From Periplaneta americana (Eukaryota; Arthropoda; Insecta; Blattodea; Blattidae): a stretch of 64,000 bases of DNA. Where the stretch lies: positions 119,590,726 through 119,654,725 of the forward strand of contig NC_091117.1 of NCBI RefSeq assembly GCF_040183065.1. Direction: 5' to 3'. The translations under genes and the position numbers were made by a program. The notes beneath the pieces were generated by a model. The model did not search any database, was not told the DNA's origin, and saw only the letters and a program-made list of their open reading frames with translations. Below are positions 59,860 to 64,000 of this stretch, piece after piece. How positions within the stretch are numbered: position 1 is the first letter of the stretch; each line of letters opens with the position of its first letter.

Positions 59860-60355
59860 AGGAAAATAATGTTACCGTAGCAAATTTGTAACCTAAGAGA
59901 GTCAAAATTTACTTTCGTATCAAAACATTTGTGTGTTTTGGTCTTCAGCAGTCACTTTTTCACTGCAGTCCTTTGTTTTACTGTTTATTTTCACTTCTGG
60001 AAAGGAAAACGCTTGGGATCACAAAGAGCCTTGTAGGTTTTCACGTAATCTACGATTGCAACGAATTGGGAAATATTGAATTACCGTGTTTTTGTATCCA
60101 TTCAATCATTGAGAATAAATCATCTCCCAACTCTAGACGCATTTAGTTTGTATATAGAAGAGGAGAGGTTAAAGCAATGTTACGATAGCGATTCTGTTTT
60201 AACAAATTGCAAAAGGATGTAGAAGAGTAAAGATTTACTTTCCTATCCAAAGGTTTGTGTATTTAGTGTTCAACATGCACTTCGTCAACCACAGTGCTGT
60301 ATTTTACTCTTTACTTTGGCGTCCAGAAACCGAAGCGCTTTTGATCATGTGCTTT
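59860..60355 (+). repeat. Diverged direct repeat, spacing about 315 bp
   Basis: 'aaaatttactttcgtatcaa' then 'tttgtgtgttttggtcttca' (59905-59948) parallels 'aagatttactttcctatcca' and 'tttgtgtatttagtgttcaa' (60230-60272). Later 'cttctggaaaggaaaacgct' parallels 'cgtccagaaaccgaagcgct'. Confidence 0.6.
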
Positions 60356-61034
60356 TCATTGGAATGGGTATGCTTTTTTTCTTGACAATTATACCATGGA
60401 TTCAAATTGCGTCACTAAAGAAAATCTGTCACACACGCGAAGAATTGCGGCGTGTTTTGAGACGGATGTTGGGTCTTCATCCAACAGCTTGTTATGTAAT
60501 ACCTGTCTACTTCAGGTAGAGTAGATTCTACTTCCGTCTCCGCTGCTAGAGCTGATGAGTAAACATGCTGGTGGAGGTTACTTAATCCGGCTAGGATGAA
60601 TAATACATGACGTGCTTTACCTGAGTCAACAGAAAGGCGTGTAATTCTAGAGTTCTATTTTTGCTTGCATGTTTTGCGGGCTCTAATATTAAAAGGCTGC
60701 GGTAGACGCTTCTGATTTTGTTTACAGTACGGGATACTCCGGAGCTCTTCAAGGATCTACGTTAAGTAATCACCTTCTTATTGAAATAATGATGGCCCAC
60801 TTTAACGAATAAACAAGCATACTGCAAATAATTCACTTTATAAAAATACTGTGAGACATTTCCATAAACCATTGCCGCATTGGATATATAAAAAATACTT
60901 TCAGTCATATTATGAAGGGAATAATATGAGTTCCACATTTTTAAAGAGGATTTTAAATATATTTTACTTATTTAAAGAAAGATATATGCTGCAAGTTTAA
61001 TAACAATTTTAGTTACTTCATATCCAATACATAA
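60356..61034. other. Anonymous DNA
   Basis: No coding or repeat family recognised; the 67-codon frame at 60316 has no recognised domain. Confidence 0.3.
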
Positions 61035-61245
61035 CCATCGGCGTAGTTCAAGCGGTAGCGCGTTTGCCTGATGATCCGAAATTGTACTCGGGTGTGGCTT
61101 CGATTCCTCAGTACCTGGTTGGGCTTTTCTGAGCTTTCGTCCAACTGTAATGCAAATTTCATATAATACCATCTCGAATCTTCGGCCTCATCTCGTTAAG
61201 TAACCTAGTTGTTGAAACAGCGCCATTAAATAACAAAATAAAAGC
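61035..61245 (+). mobile_element. SINE-D, internally shortened
   Basis: Head ATCGGCGTAGTTCAAGCGGT (A-box), B-box-like GGCTTCGATTCC, body 'tcttcggcctcatctcgtt' and tail 'cgccattaaataacaaaat'. About 40 bases of the body present in 51477-51722 are missing. Confidence 0.85.
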
Positions 61246-61486
61246 AATAGCCTATATATTAATTCGTTTATTGAAACGTACATCAATCACGCAAGTATAA
61301 ATAAATTTAATATTTACAAAATACTTAACAAGTCTGGTAATTATCAAGGTATTTTGTCTTGTACATTTTTAATATTAAGTACGTAACAAATTCTTAAAAA
61401 TAACGAGTATAAATATTTTGCAGAAGTTATTAAAATGGAATATGTAAATGGTTTTATGGAAGGTTGTCTGAGGATAACGTCGTTCA

Positions 61487-61532
<46 letters not shown>

Positions 61533-61690
61533 ATAAAAATTATCAATATGACTTTAAAACACATTCAACTTCCATCAAGTGGAGAAAACGTTTTATATGG
61601 ATAAAATTACAGAATTGTGGAAAATAATTTAAATTGAATGACAACTACAGCGTATCGTTTTATTCAGAGATTCATTTTAATAGTAGTTTT
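61246..61690. other. Anonymous AT-rich DNA with (TA)n
   Basis: TA array at 61490-61524; otherwise no signal. Confidence 0.4.
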
Positions 61691-61691
61691 C

Positions 61692-61754
<63 letters not shown>

Positions 61755-61775
61755 TATTATTATTATTATTATTAC
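61692..61775 (-). repeat. (TAA)n tail of the adjoining LINE
   Basis: About 27 ATT units on plus, i.e. TAA/AAT on minus, starting exactly at the 3' end of the minus-strand LINE. This is its tail, not an independent microsatellite. Confidence 0.85.
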
Positions 61776-62402
61776 TTACTTACTGGCTTTTAAGGAACCC
61801 GGAGGTTCATTGCCGCCTTCACATAAGTCCGTCATTGGTTCCTATCCTCAGCAAGATTATTACAATCTCTATCATCACATCCCACCTCCCTCAAATCCAT
61901 TTTAATATTATCCTCCCATCTACGTCTCGGCCTCCCCAAAGGTTTTTTTCTCTCCGGCCTCCCAACTAATACTCTATATGCATTTCTGGATTCGCCCATA
62001 CGTGCTATATGCTCTGCCCATCTCAAACGTCTGGATTTAATTTTTCTAATTATGTCAGATGAAGAATACAATGCGTGCAGTTCTGTGTTGTGTAACGTTC
62101 TCCATTCTCCTGTAACTTCATCTCTCTTAGCCCCATATATTTTCCTAAGCACCTTATTCTCAAACACCCCTAACCTATGTTCCTCTCTCAAAGTGAGAGT
62201 CCAAGTTTCACAATCATAAAGAACAACCGGTAATATAACTGTTTTATAAACTCTAACTTTCAGATTTTTTGACAGCAGGCTGGGTGATAAAAGCTTCTCA
62301 ACCGAATAATAACAGGCATTTCCCATGTTTATTCTGTGTTTAATTTCCTTCCGAGTATCACTTATATTTGTTACTGTTGCTCCAAGATATTTGAATATTG
62401 AT
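61776..62402 (-). pseudogene. LINE reverse-transcriptase C-terminal region, well preserved
   Basis: The minus frame opens before the annotated ATG with FKYLGATVTNISDTRKEIKH and continues RINMGNACYYSVEKLLSPSL, VYKTVILPVVLYDCETWTL, LRKIYGAKRDEVTGEWR and RRLRWAEHIARMGESRNAYR, to PRRRWEDNIKMDLREVGC. This is the thumb and C-terminus of a LINE ORF2 with uninterrupted frame over about 190 codons, the best-kept LINE coding stretch in the window. 5'-truncated near 62402, so the catalytic FADD is absent. The frame stops at 61832, somewhat early, and coding-like sequence continues in another frame to the tail. Confidence 0.9.
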
Positions 62403-62689
62403 TTAATGGAGACAGAAGAAGTAGTTACTAATAATTAGATTTCGTTGAATTGCCACACGCAGCTTGCAATCAGGTTGCCGATGTACGGTAGTATAGAAGA
62501 GGTGAGCGACCGCCCGGTCTCGTAGTATAAGCAGTTCATGTTAAGAGTTGTGACCGGTCCAAATAGATATAGCAGCTACAGCTAATATATACTTATGTAA
62601 GCGCTTGTTTTTGCATTACTGTGGTTGGAATAGTCAAAGTTTAACATATGTTCAGTGCAGACAAGAATTCAATCAAACATACTACAATG
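62403..62689. other. Anonymous DNA
   Basis: No coding or repeat signal recognised; joins the LINE truncation to a hAT fragment. Confidence 0.3.
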
Positions 62690-63295
62690 AGAGTGTTGCT
62701 GTTCCAAACAATTACTTCTGGAATAACCTTACCCCCGCAGCCAGTCTTGACCCGTTTGAGAACGTGGTCGGATGCTGTTAATTATTATGCAGAACATTAC
62801 GGAAAAATAATGGAGGTAATTCATGCATTGGATAGGACAGACAGTTCCGCTGTTGCAGGTGTAAAATTATTGCTTTCTGAACAGCTATTGAAAGATATTC
62901 TGTCATTGATTCTAATTTTAAAATCGTGTCCAAAAGCATCATCCTGTTAGAATCGTCTAAACTACAACTCTCAGAAGCCCTTAATATAGTGGATTAAAAG
63001 TATCACAAACCAATATCCAAAATAACAATTCACTAATTTCAGAAAAAGTGAAATGTAAGTTGAGAAACATTATTGCTAAAAATTCTGCCTATTCACAACT
63101 TCGTATTATAAATGGTGTACTATCAGGTCACGACAAGACGTCTGAAGTTGGTGTAGTAAAAAGTAGTGACTTTCCGTTCTTCAAATATGCACGTAATTCA
63201 TCGTGTGATGTTGAACGTACATTTTCCCAATCTAAAAACTGTTTAAGTGACCATCGGAGGAGATTACTTTGCAGTCGCTCAAAATGTACATAACT
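62690..63295 (+). pseudogene. hAT transposase fragment, same family as 38390-39871
   Basis: ITLPPQPVLTRLRTWSDAVN then YYAEHYGKIMEVIHALDRTD matches [20 protein letters not shown] and [20 protein letters not shown] of the inner hAT. After a stop at 62948 and frameshifts, YARNSSCDVERTFSQSKNCL and SDHRRRL match [19 protein letters not shown] and RDNRRRF. The conserved W of TRWGTW is R-L here. N-terminal half missing. No TIRs of the 38183 type found near it. An old relic. Confidence 0.88.
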
Positions 63296-63817
63296 CTTCA
63301 CTGTAGTGTACATATTCAAGGATTATGTGAGTGTCTTACATTAAATTTTAAGAGTTAATATACCTCACTATAAAATAATTATGTATTTACACGTTTAGAC
63401 ATTTCCTACTTCAATAATCATTTCATTATATTTGTTGAATGCAGGATACAGGTTTTATTGTAACCGCAGTATACTGCTCAGTGTTTACATCAGAGACACG
63501 CCCCCATCTCATACAGTCTATACCGCGTGCACAGTAAACGTTCCGAATCTCGTGGCAATTCCACGAAGTCTACTAATAATATTATGCATTAAGAAATGAA
63601 GTCAGAGTTGACTTTTCTTGGACGAAAGTCCAGTGTCGAACACTAAGTAGCCTATAAATTGTCACTATTTCGAATTGCACTGTTTGTGATGCTCGCTGAA
63701 GTAGGCTATAATGTATTAATAAAATATCAAATAGAAGTGTATCATTATTTTGTGAACTCGTTCTTTCCTTGGAATCGAAATGTTACAAAACATCGTTAGT
63801 CTTGACTTTAAGGTATT

Positions 63818-63821
<4 letters not shown>
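63296..63821. other. Anonymous DNA ahead of poly(A)
   Basis: AATAAA at about 63717. No coding frame recognised. Could be the 3' part of a retrotransposed RNA ending in the following A run, but the signal-to-tail distance of about 100 bases is too long for a processed transcript. Confidence 0.3.

Positions 63822-63876
<55 letters not shown>
63822..63876 (+). repeat. Poly(A) run of 55
   Basis: Uninterrupted 55 A residues at 63822-63876. Possible retroelement tail; no element body recognised upstream. Confidence 0.95.
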
Positions 63877-63877
<1 letters not shown>

Positions 63878-63966
63878 ATTGGCTGCTTGCTTTAGGTAAA
63901 GTAATGTGTGTTATTGTGTTTCAAAGAGGAATGCCAAAATGCATAGTTTTTAATTTTACAGATTAT

Positions 63967-63998
63967 TCATTTCATTCATTCATTCATTCATTTATTTT
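63967..63998. repeat. (TTCA)n short tetranucleotide repeat
   Basis: TTCATTCATTCA-type units at the window edge. Confidence 0.85.
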
Positions 63999-64000
63999 AT

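Overview
The window looks like intergenic or intronic DNA from a large, repeat-rich insect genome. The LINE, SINE and DNA-transposon families, and the tRNA-like SINE heads, suggest a cockroach-like polyneopteran such as Periplaneta. That is an inference from remembered family resemblance, not a database result. I find no convincing host protein-coding gene, no authentic tRNA or rRNA gene and no CRISPR array. Nearly everything recognisable is a transposable element, a fossil of one, or a tandem repeat.

Layout. 0-6 kb: LINE fragments, including a long R2-like pseudogene with a restriction-like endonuclease domain, and a SINE nested in another SINE. 6.7-8.3 kb: two foldback elements. 9-12.75 kb: a MITE, then a hAT-like element inserted into a SINE promoter. 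13-15.4 kb: a LINE remnant and a nearly complete Tc1/mariner-type element with DD41D catalytic spacing. 16.5-22.1 kb: a non-autonomous hAT, a 38-bp tandem array, and Jockey-like and RTE-like LINEs. 23-29.5 kb: SINEs, three MITEs and a LINE remnant. 30.8-32.4 kb: an unclassified inverted-repeat element with subterminal motif copies. 33.2-42.6 kb: a three-level nest, hAT holding PIF/Harbinger holding hAT, each level bounded by its own target-site duplication. The inner hAT keeps an uninterrupted 493-codon transposase frame. 45-49.4 kb: a second nest, hAT holding a SINE holding a hAT MITE. 49.4-64 kb: minisatellite, SINEs, a 1.4-kb foldback with a SINE in one arm, a LINE 3' end and a hAT transposase pseudogene.

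The pieces interact as a transposon community. Non-autonomous hATs and MITEs depend on transposases supplied elsewhere. SINE families with a shared middle and 3' tail probably share a LINE partner. Several microsatellites are the 3' tails of retroelements. The most intact coding sequence is the inner hAT transposase (38390-39871, minus strand). A window-wide oddity is the palindromic octamer TAGGCCTA, which occurs at least 21 times where about one is expected.
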